Position numbers and translations under genes: made by a program
From: Panorpa germanica
Taxonomy: Eukaryota; Arthropoda; Insecta; Mecoptera; Panorpidae
Length of the DNA stretch: 64,000 nucleotides
Assembly (NCBI GenBank): GCA_963678705.1
Contig: OY783222.1
Coordinates: 744,001 to 808,000, forward strand
Direction of reading: 5' to 3'
Shown: one piece after another, positions 10,801 to 25,800 of the stretch
Numbering within the stretch: position 1 is the first letter of the stretch
How the letters are laid out: the number at the start of each line of letters is the position of its first letter
The notes under the pieces: generated by a model
Told to the model about the DNA's origin: nothing
What the model saw: the letters and a program-made list of their open reading frames with translations, nothing else
The model's database searches: none

Positions 10801-13800
10801 ACCCACAGAGGAAGTGGATGTAGATGTTGTGTAATGACTAATGACCCAGAGGTTCTCAAAGAGTTGTCGAGAATTAACAGAGGTTTATATATTTTACACT
10901 GTTTTATTTTTGCGCGGCGCTCGACTTCTATAGCACTATATTTCCTGGGTTTGGTTGTTATCAGAATTAATTTGAATATGTAGTTGTATTCATAAGATCC
11001 CAGTAAACATTTTGGAGTCACTTTGACATCATATTGAAGATGCGTATGATTTTTTTTTGTCATGAAAGAGTTCATTTACAGTTTAGTTTCATCAGCTACG
11101 AATGGCGAATGAAGATAAAGTTGATGCGAAATATAATTGAAGTGCAATAGTGATAGAAACGTCACTTCACCAAATTGTTAACTGGGTTTAAGGCAGCGAT
11201 GTCATAAAGTTAATTTTTTATCTGATCGACTATTTTTTTTGGCTTTAAGTACTGCATTTATACGATGAGTATGTTTAATATTTTTCTAGTTATTTTTTTA
11301 GTAGTAACTTCTTATCAAAGAAATAAACAATTCAGAAAAAACATCTTCAGATTAAGAACAGGACATACGAGATTGAGGAATCAACATCTAATCAGTAAAA
11401 CAACAGCTCCGCAGTGCAGCAACTGTCAGACGCAAATAACAGTCCATCATCTACTAGTAACCTGCCCACAATATCAAACGCAAAGAACAAAACACAACAT
11501 CAATGGTGAACTAAAGGACATACTTTCAGACAGTACAGAAAAAAATGAAAAAGTGCTAGAATTCCTTAATGGTATAAATATAATAAACCAAATTTAATTA
11601 AAAAAAATTAACTATTAAATAAAAAAAAACGAACGGGAACGATCTCACATCATTTTATTATTTATACCTTTTTTATCACACATTGAGAACTTGTGCTATC
11701 ATTTTATAAGTGTTATATATAACTTGTATAATTTTCATTGTTATATAAAATTGTTTATTGTCCACGAGACTGTCTTCCTCATTCGTTTTATAAATAAAAG
11801 AACACACGCAGGTCGAAATGAGCTGCACGCCGTGAACACGGGCCTGGATTTCTAGAGACAACTGCCAACATAGTAGGAGGTTGTCTAACCGGCAGGCATT
11901 AAATAAAAAACTAAAAGACCAGAATTGGATATTGAAAAAGGGCTTATACATTGCTTTCTGAATTTATTATTTAGTTGCCAATATCACCAAATATTGACCA
12001 AAAACGTTAATCAGTTCTCACGTTTTGAAAATCTGCACAAAACATTTCTATACATCAATAAAATGATTATCTTGAAAGTTTGAAGTGACCATTATGTTAT
12101 TATTGTATCTCTACAATGAGGCGATTACATGAACTCTTGTGCCTGACCTGGTTAGAATTAAATTTGACCTTTTCTCTGCCAATATAAGTAAACATATTGC
12201 AGATTAGTCAAGAAAAATGCGTTAGCGCTATAAGACGTGGTTTTTCTATAATAGAAATAAAATAAAATTAATTGAGAGAAAATCGTGGGAAGCATCTTAC
12301 AAGTAGCTCCAACATGAACACGATTTCTTTTCAAAATGTCTTTCGTTGCAACTGCAACTGCAAGAGGTGTTAGTCCACGGTCCGCCAGGCCATTTCTTAG
12401 GACTTGTATTTGCCTTGGACTTGTCTTCTGCAAAGAACACGATCCGGACATCCGGTTTACACCAACGAAAGTCTCGTGGTTTATCAAGATTAGAATGGAA
12501 TAACTGCAGTAACCTCGTGAGATGCATGATTGCAAGATTAATGCACTTACATTTTTAAAAATAGCTGCTTTAAGGGGGGAGTAAGTTATATTGTTGTACA
12601 ACATATTAAGTTTATTGTGTAAAAATTTGAAGTCGATTGGAGTAAAACTGTCGGAGATATAGAGTTTTAAGTCTTCACCTCTCTGGTCTGCTCTCGTGTT
12701 ACTTTGAAACTTTTAAATGTGGTTTCTCACACTTAGATTATTCAGAGTCGGTGCCCTCTCTAGTTCAAAATCTACTGGATCGATTCTTTTGAAATTTTGC
12801 ACACTCTTTCTTTACATAAATGCCGAAGTAACGCTGTCGAGTTTTTTTTTAATTTTAATGTATTTTAAAATAACAAAGTTTCTGATTTTTTTCATGAAAA
12901 ATCTTATTTTCTGTAAAAAATTGGAAAATCAATAAAAAGAAAAAAACTCGACAGCGTTACCTGCAGAAACTTATCAACTAATGAAATCATTTTGGTTTTT
13001 CGATTTCAGAAAATCCAGTGATGAGTTATGAGTGGCACCGCAATGTTACTTTTTTTTGTAACGTCCGCGAAGATTCGCTGTCAATGGCTCATTTCTAGAT
13101 ATTTATTTATGAAAACTTCACAAAGTATTCTTCAAATGTCATTTTATCATGTAGTAATTGTAGAAATAATTATATATTAACTGTGTCGTCAAAAAACATT
13201 ATCGAAAATATGCTTCTTTTCCATCGTTTTGACGTTACTCCCATTAAGAAAAAAACATTGTGATGAAGCGGTTTAAAGGCAAAGGTGTGTGTCGAACTCA
13301 TTATAACAAGACTACAGTTCTGTCTTCTTCTTATGATAAATTAAACTTGAATACACCTTACTGAAAAATTTCGTCTTTTTGCACACGTTGTTACGAGCTT
13401 TCTTAAGATACATCTTATTATGTTTTATAAATTTGATTTAGTAAGCTATGACTAATCTGATTTAGAATCCCCTAAAAGTTTGACCATAGCCGCAGTTGCT
13501 AATTCAATTTACAGTTGGCAACCTCACGAAAGTTGAAAGGGCAGGACGTAGGGTTGTCACGTCGTTCTATTTGATATACTACTCCTTTAAGATCAATGTT
13601 ATAGGTTGCAGACTTCTTACTTCTAGTCATTGGGGACTTTTTGCTTCTGGCTCGATCGATACGCCGACAGAGATATTTTCATTACAGATTCCTCGCACGA
13701 TTCAGTTTGGATGAAATGAGGACGCCAAGTTTTGTGCACGTTGATATCATAACAATAGAATTTATTACACAGCATGACTGTACATCGGCAGAGTTTCTCA

Positions 13801-16800
13801 ACAAACCTTTTCAAATCTGTTTAAGATTTTTCGAATTTCATCATGTATGAAAATTGCTAAATGTCTTAAATGTTCCATTGTTGAAAGTTTTGATTTAGGA
13901 TCACAACTGTAGCAGCTAAAATTAATGTGACTAGATACAAAAAACGTGATTTTTTGACATACTGGAATGAAGCAATTAACAATCTGCAAATTCCAATTGA
14001 AATAGAAAAACAGAAATTCATTTAATTGCTCTTATACTAACACTGAACATAGAAATTAAATAAACACATTCTCGTTTATCATAAACTAGTTTCATTTTAT
14101 TCATTAATTCTATTTCATTGCAATTACTGTCTCATTTTCTCCACGATTTAATTAACTTTTATAAAAATAAATAACATTGTTTTTCTTTTAACGTGTAATA
14201 AGTCGGCAACCCTAAATTAGTTGTATGATACTGGTATTTAACAACTTTCAATCTCTTCGGCGAATTAGCCGCGCTGGCGATGCCTACCACTTTCAGGGCC
14301 TACTCATACCACACATTCCAGCAAGTCCCATTTCATATTAATCTCGTTAGTTGGTCTGTTTTAAGCCTTGTTTTTGTATGAGCCGGTGCATGCAAATTAG
14401 AAGGTCGTTTTCTCACGGTATCCACGAACTGCAGTACACTGCTTTGCAGGGGTGCAAAACCTTCAACATGCGTACGCTTATCTAATTTTTGCTCATAAAT
14501 GTCTTATTATAAAAGCTACAGCAAAAAGTTATTAACGAATGTTACAGATAATATTATTATCTGCAAAAAAGCTCTTTATGAAATTTTTGTAGGCGTTGTA
14601 ACTTGCAAGGTAAACAAACAAAAGTGATTACACCCTTATTTTAAAGATGGCAGCCGGATAGAAACGTCAGTATCAGGAAAATGGATAAAAATGTATATAT
14701 TTGTTCATTAAGATAATCGTAAAACTTCTTAAGTATAGTTCAAATTACGAGAGTTCGGCTGTGACTCATACTTAAAACAAGTTGTGTGGTATAAACTGTC
14801 GATATAACTAAAAAGTATTGACTCACTTATTTTTTTACAATATATACAAAAACGAATAAGATAAAATTCATTATCGTATTATAGATTTATACCGCTCTTA
14901 TAAACTCTTTTAAGTATAAGTCGCCGCCAAACTCTCGTGGTTTGGACTATAGATCCTTTTAACGATTATGGAGTCCTAAAATCTCATTTTCATGAATTAA
15001 ATAGTAATAAAGCATCCTTACTTTTAGATGAAATATTACTAGGTTTCCATCATGTAAAATATTACGTGAATGTAAGGTAACATACATGTTTTGTGTTTAA
15101 CACGTCAAGTTTAACTATTTGGCATGATGAAAATACAAGTGCTGGCTATCCAGGGGATGCAAGAGTGCAATGGTCCCACGGGTGAAGAACTGGAAGATAA
15201 AGGCGACCAATAGGAAGGAATGGAAAACATATTAAAGGCGACCAGTGCTTCACAATTGATCCAATATGTATAGTTTGTCTATTTGTAACAATACATATTC
15301 TAGCTTGACTGATAGTTCTAGGTTGGAAACCCCTGTTCTGTGTGATGCAGTCCTTTACCTTTCGAACTCATTGTATACATTAGTCCCTCCCTCGTATTCC
15401 TTTAAATCACTGAGTATGAAGGAATCCGGACCCGAGACTACAGTCCACTACCATAAACGGTACGAAGACCGCGATGTAGTCGTATCCAGTACTGCAGTAC
15501 ATACTGGTGCATGCCAAAACCGCTTCGGTACTGATTTGCGAAACAGCTCCTACATCTTGTCTGGCATCAGGTTTTATAATCAGCGAATCAAAAGTATGTG
15601 GACGGAGAATAAGATATTGTATTTGTGTAAAATATTATTACAAATTAAATTACATTATTAGATTGACTAGACTGTAACCTAGAACCCCAAATCAGAAGGT
15701 GTCCAATTCATGACGCCTGACGCTACAGAATATACTTACAAAGAATTACAGAAAATATTATTACAAAATAAGGCCCCTAGTATGACATATTTGATAATAT
15801 ATACAACTCTCATTGTGGATCAGACTACTAGCGACCTCTGACTTTTTCAGTAGCGTGTAGTAGCACTAGCACACTTTATCATGAGTGAGTCTCTACTTAA
15901 ATGTATACCAATAAACTACTGTATCGAAGAAGTTTGTATCTATAATATAGTTCATACGTATGTATATCAAAGTACCGCCTTATGTTTTATACGCAGTCGC
16001 ATATTTCCTAACTTTCTTGGATAGATGCAATTTCATACAGAACGATCGCGGTGTCCTTGAGAAGGGAAAACGATACAGATATATAATATGCACTTTTTTA
16101 CCTTCGATCTCATGCTTCATCTCATGATAAAGTGTGCCAATGCGAATATATTATACCAGTGTGAGTGAGTTGCACAGGTCTGGACGAACCATTGCGTACA
16201 CCGTACCGACGGTGATCTTCGCCGTAGGTCTCCAGGTCAACCGTACTCTTATTCACAGTACTATTTATAACGTGATTGCGAAGCAATTGGCTATTTTTTA
16301 TTACTATTTTAAAATAAATATATGGACATATCGGTTATATTTATTTCTATAAATGGTAAGACAACTTTTAATAAGCTACTAAGTAAATCGAGTGACAGGT
16401 ACACTCTGTACAAAAGTAATCCATTCATATGTTTGCAAATACTTATATATTTCAAATATAAAAGTTAGTTGCGAAAAATATTTTAAAAAAAAATGTTTTT
16501 AGTTAGTTGGATGAAAGTACAATAGTTACCTTGAAATACCGTTGGGAATAAAATCTCTAAAAGAGGTAATTTTCTTAATGAACATTTCATAATCATTAAG
16601 TAAAACAATTATAACCTTAATTAGATTCTTTCAGTGTTTAGTAGCATAGAAGCGCGGTTGGAAGTAGAACATATAGTTGAGAAAACCACTGTGGCGCTTC
16701 TAATTTTTAGGCACTGTTTTTAGCAACAAAAGAATGTATATAAAAATATATTTAGCTTGCAAATTACTACTTGCGACGCTGATTTTTTAGTAGGGTGTAT

Positions 16801-19800
16801 TCGAGTTGTTTCACATTAGTATACCATTGTAATAAGATTGATAAGAAGATTAATTTAGACGAAAAAAAACAGACACAGGTCGAGACATGTTTTCTTGGAC
16901 ATTGCATCTATGGTAGACTTCATAATTAACCCTGTTGAAATTTCAAACTCCTATTTCTCTTATCAGTATACAGCGCCCTTCACCTATGCCCCCTAAAAAA
17001 TCTAAGCTGTGGTAGAGACTTAAGGTTCCAGCAGCGTCCGGATCTGGTAGTTTACCGATAAAGGCGAGGTCAGTGAAACTAGCCTCTGTTCCCTAAAAGG
17101 GTCAGTGTACAAACGATGTTAATATTGTCACCTATAATATAATCACCGTTCCATTTATTATTACTTGCCTGAATCCGTAAAATATTCCACAGTTTCAGGT
17201 GCACAAATAATTCTACTTTTTGGAGCTCACGCCAAAGACACTACATTCTATCGAAAGCTTATAGTCTAAGGTAAAAAAGTCTACAACCGTTTTTCTTAAT
17301 ATTTGTTTGTTATAAAGTTACAATTTTTTTTAACAATATTCCGTTTTTTACTATTTGTCAATTTTTATTAACAACGGTTTTAAACTTTAAACTTTGGCAA
17401 CTTCCGGACCATGTAGTAGACACTTCAAGAAGTAATCCAGAATTTTTTGAAAGCTTAGAAAACTCGAAAAATGCAACGTTTCCTGAAAGACCCAGTGTAC
17501 ACACCATGACACGGACGGTTAAGACAAGCCAATACAAATCGATGGGCGTATCGTTCTAAAGTCGTAACTGATTATTAATTAAGCTCGCACCCACGCTGTG
17601 GTCATCATCTACACTAATCTCCTGATGATTCATACCACCGCAAGATTTAAATCATTACGAAATATTTACGACTGTAATAAAGGTAAAACATAAGCCATCA
17701 AAACACTTTCGAAATAATGACTACACACAACAACAGTCCTTCTTATCAAAGTTCGACATCTGAAGGTGAAATACCATCAACCATCAACGTCCAACGTTAT
17801 CCATTGTGTTCTGGCATACCGCGAACAAAAGAACATTTGGACACTGGACGGAACATGGAACATGAAGCACCATCCATCTACCTTGTTAACTGCTCTGGGC
17901 TAATTCTCACAATTAAATATATTTTTAATGTTTTAATGATCACACAAATTCTTAACATTGCTTAATAATTTCTTGAATGTTTGTTAAATTGAAGGACAGA
18001 TGAATATCTTTCATGTTGACACAAGTTTCGTGATTAATATTAAGGAAATTAAACTCTGGAAGATATAAGTTCAAATCACGATAGTTCGGCGGCGACTTAT
18101 ACTTAAAACAAATTCGAAGACACAACAGTCTAGCGTTAAGTTTGTGCAAAAAATATCTTCGATCTCTTGGGATAACATTATTTTGTAATAGGTTTAGTAA
18201 ATATGCTTGTATTTGAGTAAATATAGGACTTACCTAATCCGCAAACAACATAGCTGGCAGGTGGCTTAAGAACCCCTCTAGCAAAAGCACCCCTAAGAAC
18301 TTCCAGGGCGCAAGCGTCGGCTGTGACAAGCAACATACCCGGAGACACGTGCCCGGCGTATCTCAAGACGCTAACAGCTGCAACCAAAGGGGCGTTCCAC
18401 CAGCAGCGGGAATTAGCCGATAGAAAACTCTGCAATGAAAGAAATATTACAGTTTAGTGAAATATTTGTGACCCCTGCAATATATGCAACTACTACAACT
18501 TTTAGATAAAATCAAGTGAATGTGAATCTGACACGAAATTTACAATGGTTCGATTTGTGTTCTGTAGCGAAGTGACCTTACAGATCACAACAATGTATTA
18601 TAATAAATACGGTCAGATAATTGTCATTGCGATCGCACAAAAGATCACGACAATGTTGATAGGTTCAGCACGCGTTTTATTGTTAGAGGCCAGCGTTTGT
18701 GGGTATTCAAAGTAGTTCACTTCGGGCACGAACTGAACATCTCGCCAATACGAATCAATTGACAGATCTAGATCAATCGGATCACGTGAAGTCAGCCGTC
18801 TATCGTCAGTTCAGATACTACAACTAGATAATGATAGAAATATGATTGCTTTCTTTCATTAATTGGTTTGTTTAATGTATAAGGCTGCTCTCACATTGAA
18901 AGATACTAATTCTCATCATCATCTTCTTATCCTATGTTAAACTCAGCTTATCTTAAGCATATTTTTCCTATAATTACTACATGATAAAATGACATTTGAA
19001 GAATACTTTGTGAAATTTTCATAAATAAATATCAAGAAATGAGGCATTGACAGCGCATCTCCGCAGACGTCACAAAAAAAAAAGTAACAATGCGGTGCCA
19101 CTCATAACTCATCACTGAATTTTCTGAAATCAAAAAACCAAAATGATTTCTTTGAAACTTTGTTATTTTAAAATACGTTAAAATAAAAAAATAAAAAATT
19201 GACAGCGTTACCTCGGCATTTATGTAAAGAAAGAATGTGCAAAATTTCAAAAGAATCGGTCCAGTAGATTTTGAGCATCGACTCTGAAAAAGCTATGTGT
19301 GAGAAACCGCATTTAAAAGTTTCAAAGTAACACGAAAACAGACCAGAGAGGTGAAGACTTAAAACTCTATATCTCCGACAGTTTTACTCCAATCGACTTC
19401 AAATTTTTACACAATAAACTTAATATGTTGTACAATAAATAAAATTAACCCCCTCCCTCCTCCCTTAAAGACCTGCTGTTTGTTATCTGATCTAAAGATA
19501 ACGATAGTCATATTTCAGAATGGATTAAATTCTGTCTTAACCAAGCGTTCAAATATTGAATCAGGTTTGCAAATGGCGACGCATACCATTGACTCACTGT
19601 TGTAAAATCAAAAAAATGCCGCAAAACAAAATACCGCGAATGGAACCGGTTTCCCAGCTAGCGACCGCAGACCAGCGTCTGTCAGAACCTGTGGAGAAAA
19701 GTATGAATTCCACCAAAGCCGAAGCTGGTTCTAGTTAAAATAAAATACACCTACTCCGCCACCGCCTCCGCCTCCACCAGCACCGCGGCACCGTTAAGAC

Positions 19801-22800
19801 TGAGCTTGCAAAAATATGAATGCTTGGAATGCAGAGAGGACAATATTTATGCAGAAAATTCTTAGACAGTAATAACTAAAAAAGACAGATATTTCTAAAC
19901 ATAGCAGACCCTCGGATAAGTGGACGTGTACCTTTAAACAGAATAAAATAAAAGTAAATTTCAAAATATTATTTAAATTTATTACGACATTATAGTCATT
20001 ACTTTCATGGTAATACACCTCATAAAAACCATAACATGGTAGAGTACCACAAAAACGCAAATCTAGCAAACATTATGCATTCCTGGTGTGCAGTGCCGGA
20101 TTAGCCTATAGGAGAAGTAATAAATGCAGTAGTATCAACTCAATGGTCGGACAAAAGAACAGAGTGAGAGACGTAAAAGGCGGGAGAAGTGAAAATGAAG
20201 ACAGAAGGGAATAGTGAAAATATAATAGAGGGTTTGTCGAGAGGAGACAAAGAAGCAAAGAGATGAGGAAACAGTGAGAATGAAGGAGGACTAGGGAAAA
20301 GGAAGCGAGAGGGTCCAGAGAAGAAGAAGCAGAAAGTACTTTTGGAAATAGAAAGGTCTAGAATAGTTTTAAGTTTAATTTCAAGTTGAAGTTCTATGAA
20401 ATGTATTAAGAATGTAGATTGTAAAGCCGAAAGGCACACAATTAATATAATAATAATAAGTAGTAAATGCTACGGGTCCCGCAATTTTTCATCTTGTAAA
20501 AGTTCGGTTTAAATATATTGTTCAAAAAATTCTTGACTAGATTGTGTTTGTAGTTAAGATAGCATTTCTTTAGTATAACAGATATAGATTCAAATTACAC
20601 ACTGTGAACGCTATCTAGACCGTTACCGAGGAAGTGATTCCTGCACTCACATCAAAAAGGCAACCTAAGGATTTATTTTATAATTATACAAAACCTAAGT
20701 CCTCTTGGTAATATTAGCTAGCTTAATGCGGCACTGCTGGTGTGGTTTTACCAGTACTTTAAGTAAACAAAATAGAAATAGTAACAAAACAACGACTGCA
20801 TGGAATAGCGAATGTACACATGTTATTTCAGATACAACTGCTAACAGTGTTAAGTGCATTCCTCAAGATTTCGTGGCCAGATTTGTCCTGTGCGCTGGCC
20901 TGCAGCGGGTGGCATCTGGAACTCGGATCGGAAATATCTGTAATAGCCGAAGCCTTTCTTCATGATAATAACTTCCAAGAAATATGAGGTGCAAATTGAT
21001 ATATAGATTCTTCCAATTAGTTTCAGATGGTGAATTAAATTGAGTTTGGAATATTTTAAGTTATTTAATTTTAGTTTATTATTTCCTTGAATATGTGTGA
21101 CTATGAAATAATAATAATGTAAATGTATTAATATTATAAATACAGTTCGAGTGCAATGAACCAAAGCTGTGTGCATTTTTCATTAATCGCATCGTATTTT
21201 AGTATACCCTAGCATATTTTGCGAGCTAATAATACCTCTGACAGACCCAATAGGATAGGGACAATTATCTACAAATATGTCCTAAGCAGGGGCGGCCTTA
21301 GCCATTGCGAGGCCCCGAGCAACAAATCTTTGCGAGGCACTTGTTCTTTGTGTAATTAATATTTAATATTAATATTAAATATTATTGTAATAGGTATCAA
21401 AATATCACTACTTTGTAACTAGTAACGCCATCTGTAATCTGTTGTGTAAAAACTTTTTCTTATGTCAAATATAGTCTGTTGCGAACTGCTAACGTGTCTT
21501 TATAGGTTATGGGCAAATTTACCGGTTTATCAGTTTTTTTTATAGTATAAAATAGATAAATTGTTACGTTTTTTTTTCGCGGAAACATGACTACGAACTA
21601 TATTGCGAGTGTGCCAAAGCTAAAAGGCAGAGAGAATTACGATGAGTGGTGTTTCGCGGCCGAAAACTTGTTGGTACTAGAAGGGATGGAAAAGTACATC
21701 AAACCTAGTGCAGACTTCGAAGTTAAGCCAGTGGACGACTCCAAAACGAAGGCAAAGCTAATTTTAACCATCGATCCAGCATTGTACGTGCATATAAGGA
21801 ATACCAGGAGCTCGGCAGAATTATGGACAAAATTGAAAGCCATGTTCGATGACTCCGGTTTCTCAAGAAAAATAACCTTACTTCGACATTTGATTTCGAT
21901 AAGACTTGAAAACTGTGATTCGATGACTACCTATGTCACACAAATGATCGAAACGGCTCAAAAGTTAAATGGCACTGGATTTACAATAACAGATGAATGG
22001 GTCGGATCATTATTATTAGCAGGTTTGACCGATCGCTATTCTCCAATGATAATGGCAATAGAACATTCTGGCATTTCGATAAGTGCGGATACTATAAAGT
22101 CGAAGTTACTCGACATGGAAGTAACCAGTGATTTTGAAGGTGCAGCTGGCGGTACGGCGGCATTTGCAGCGAGAAATAAATATAATTCTGGCAGCAGCGG
22201 TAAACCAAAGAAATATGGCGGCAACCCAATGTCGAACAAAAAGACCGCGGCAGATACATCAGCAAAAACAATCACTTGTTTCAAATGTAAAGAGGATGGA
22301 CATTATCGAAATCAGTGCCCAATGTTGAAGAAAAACACAAATAAATGCGTGTTTAACGTTGTTTTCCTAAACGGAAAGTATAACAAAAACGAATGGTACA
22401 TTGACTCCGGCGCAAGTGCACACATAACAGCAAATAAAGATTGGGTAAAGAACATGAACACAACTCCATGTATACCAGAAATTGTTGTAGCAAATGAATC
22501 AAAAGTGCCAGTTGTTTGTTCCGGAGAAGTTGACATTATTTCTAAACTTGGATGCAATATAATAGTGAAAGATGTGTTGTGTGTGCCTAGCCTGACAACC
22601 AACCTATTGTCGGTTAGTGAGCTCATTCAGAATGGCAATCATGTGATATTTACAAAGAAAAACTGTTATATTAGAGACAAGAACAATGTTTTGGTGGCGA
22701 CAGCTGATTTATCTGATGGTGTTTATAAGTTGAGATTACAATCACAAAGTTGTATGTTGGCTACTACAGCTAGTGCAAAGTTATGGCACAGAAGACTGGC

Positions 22801-25800
22801 ACATATAAACAGCCAAGACATGCACAGAATGAGAAATGGTATTGTTGATGGTTTGTCTTATGATAACTCACTTGACATAACCAAATCACAATGTACTACT
22901 TGTTGTGAGGGAAAACAAATGAGATTACCATTTTCTCATGTGGGTGAGCGGAGTACAGAAACTTTACACAGAATCCACACAGATATTTGCGGCCCAATGG
23001 AAACAAGTTCTTTGAGTGGTGCTCGCTATTTCCTGTTATTTGTTGATGATTATAGTCGCATGACTTTTATTTATTTTCTGAAGCAAAAGAATGAAGCTTT
23101 GAACAGATTTAAAGAGTTCAAATCATTGGTTGAGAATCAACAGAGTAAGAAAATAAAGGTGATCAGGTCAGACAATGGACTAGAATTTTGTAACAAGGAA
23201 TTTGAAGGCTATTTGAAGCAAGCTGGAATTATACACCAGAAAACAAATTGTTATACACCTGAGCAAAATGGACTTTGTGAAAGGAGTAATCGTACAGTTG
23301 TTGAGAAAGCCAAATGTTTACTATATGATGCAAATTTAGATAAGAAATTTTGGGCGGAAGCAGCCAATACTGCTGTGTACTTGAAAAATAGATCGATTGC
23401 ATCAGGATTGGATAAAACACCTTATGAGTTATGGTATGGATCAAAACCAGACTTAAGTCACCTACGTTTGTTTGGAAGCAAAATTATGGTGCATGTACCC
23501 AAACAGAAACGTTTGAAATGGGACAAGAAAGCTACACAACATATTCTAGTTGGATATGGTGATGGTGTTAAAGGTTATCGTGTGTACAATCCTTCTAAGA
23601 ACACTGTAATGATCAGTAGAGATATAATAGTGATAGAAGATGTAACACCTATCAAGGAAGTCAGTGAAGAGTCAGCTATTTGGATATCCAATGAAGAAAA
23701 TCCTACCGACAATTTAGTGGAGGAAAGTAAAGATAAAGTGGGGGAGAGCAGAGATTCAGTGGGGGATCTGTCTAATAATGTTTCAGAAACAGATTTTTTA
23801 GATTGCTCTTCAGGTTCCTCATTACATACTGATGACAATGAAACACTGACTGAAATAAACACTGAAGATGTTCCAGAACAAGCAGTATCAATACCTGAGC
23901 AAGTGCCAGATGTGCCAAGTAAGCGTCAGAGAAAGAAGCCTGAGCGCTATGGTATTAGCAACATATGTGTTTCCAGTACTGTTCCAGCATCGGAGGAGAT
24001 TGTATTCTCAGAGGCTCTTGAAGGGCCTGATCGGGAGCAGTGGAAGCAGGCAATGGCTGATGAATTACAGTCATTTGAGGACAGTGATGCGTGGCAGCTT
24101 GTGGACCATCCAGGTGATGTGACAATAGTGAAGTGTAGGTGGGTGCTAAATAAAAAGTATGATTTTGAAAACAATGTAAGGTATAGGGCTCGATTAGTGG
24201 CAAAAGGTTTCTCGCAGAAACCAGGTGTTGATTATACAGATACTTTTTCACCGGTAGTGCGGCATTCTACTCTAAGATTGTTGTTTGCACTTAGTGTTCA
24301 AATAAAAATGAGTATAACACATCTAGATGTAACCACTGCTTTCCTTAATGGTTTTTTGAAAGAAAATATTTATATGTCATTACCTGAAGGTTTTGTAAAC
24401 AAAAGTGGGGGAAAGGTCTTAAAATTAAATAAAGCCATTTATGGGCTAAAACAGTCTTCCCTGGCATGGTATGAAAGAGTTAAAGAAGTTTTGAGTAGAT
24501 TAGATTTCAAAAATAGTCAATATGAACCATGTTTGTTTACAAAAATAACTGGTAAAATTAAAGTGATAGTGGCCCTGTATGTGGATGATTTTTTGATTTT
24601 TTCAAACAATGATTTTGAAACAAATAAATTAAAAAGTGTATTAGGTTCAGAATTTAAGTTAAAAGACTTGGGACCTGTAAGACAATATTTAGGCATGAGA
24701 ATAAATTTAGATAAAAATAAAAATGTTATTACTGTAGATCAACAACAATATATTGAACAGTTAGTTTCTAAATTTCAAATGTCTGATTGTAAGACACAAA
24801 GTACTCCGATTGAGCCTAAATTGAATTTAGATAAGTCATCTGATAAATGTTTACCTGATGTTCCTTATCAAAAACTTATTGGAAGTCTGATGTATCTGGC
24901 AGTATTAACAAGACCAGATATTGCTTACTGTGTTAGCTATCTCAGTCAATTTAATAGTTGTTATAGTCACATACATTGGAATTATTGTAAACGTGTATTA
25001 AGATATTTACTGCATACTAAAAGTTATTGTTTAAAATATACCAATAATAACAATAGTAATTTACAAGGTTTTGTAGACAGTGATTGGGCAAGTGATGCTC
25101 TAGATAGAAAATCCTATACTGGATTTTGCTTTATGTTGTCAGGGTCTGCCATTTCCTGGCAAAGTAGGAAGCAGAAAACGGTTTCATTATCCAGTACTGA
25201 GGCGGAATACACTGCTCTTTCTGAAGCTTCAAGAGAAGCTATTTATCTAAGAAATTTAATGCATGAAATTACTGATGTATTTAATGTAATTGATTTGTAT
25301 TGTGATAACCAAAGTGCATTGAAGTTAGCTTCGAGTAGTCAGAGTCATAATAGATCCAAGCATATAGATGTGCGTTGTCATTTTATTAGAGATGTTGTAA
25401 AGAACAACTTTGTAAAAGTTAAGTACATTCCTACTGAAGAAATGCCTGCAGATATTTTAACAAAAGGTCTTTGTCATCTGAAACATTATAAGTTTATGAA
25501 TTTACTTGGCATTGTTTCTGTGTAATCATGTGTACTTAGATTATTCTGATAAGTGGGGGTATTGTAATAGGTATCAAAATATCACTACTTTGTAACTAGT
25601 AACGCCATCTGTAATCTGTTGTGTAAAAACTTTTTCTTATGTCAAATATAGTCTGTTGCGAACTGCTAACGTGTCTTTATAAATATATTTAAGGGGCTTA
25701 ATATTTAAGATCCACCATACAGACTTCTACTTCTAGAACATGATATAGTTTATAAACTTTGATCTGTTTGAAGGTTGATCAAGCTATAACACTCAAGGTC

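Larger units (their letters stand above)
21383..25681 (+). mobile_element. Copia-type LTR retrotransposon, looks whole
   Basis: It has LTRs of about 122 bp at 21383-21504 and 25560-25681 that look identical base for base. A 5-base target duplication, AATAT, flanks it at 21378-21382 and 25682-25686. GGTTATGGG directly after the 5' LTR matches the start of the Drosophila copia primer-binding site as I recall it. A purine run, AAGTGGGGG, sits before the 3' LTR. One uninterrupted gag-pol frame fills the interior. Identical LTRs imply a very recent insertion. It lies antisense to storkhead, inside the 19.3 kb intron, beside a fragment of family E. Confidence 0.93.

Noticed and set aside
11265-11597. 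A 110-residue zinc-knuckle gene
   Set aside because: The Cys/His block is the C terminus of a LINE ORF2 and is followed by an A-rich tail; there is no start or promoter.
12158-12604. A coding exon of storkhead at 12.3 kb
   Set aside because: The exons ending at 18234 and starting at 9546 join in phase and match STOX1 without a gap, so nothing is missing between them.
15266-15661. A 131-codon plus-strand frame
   Set aside because: No motif, no splice sites, and it begins at the end of a LINE-tail remnant; length alone is weak evidence.
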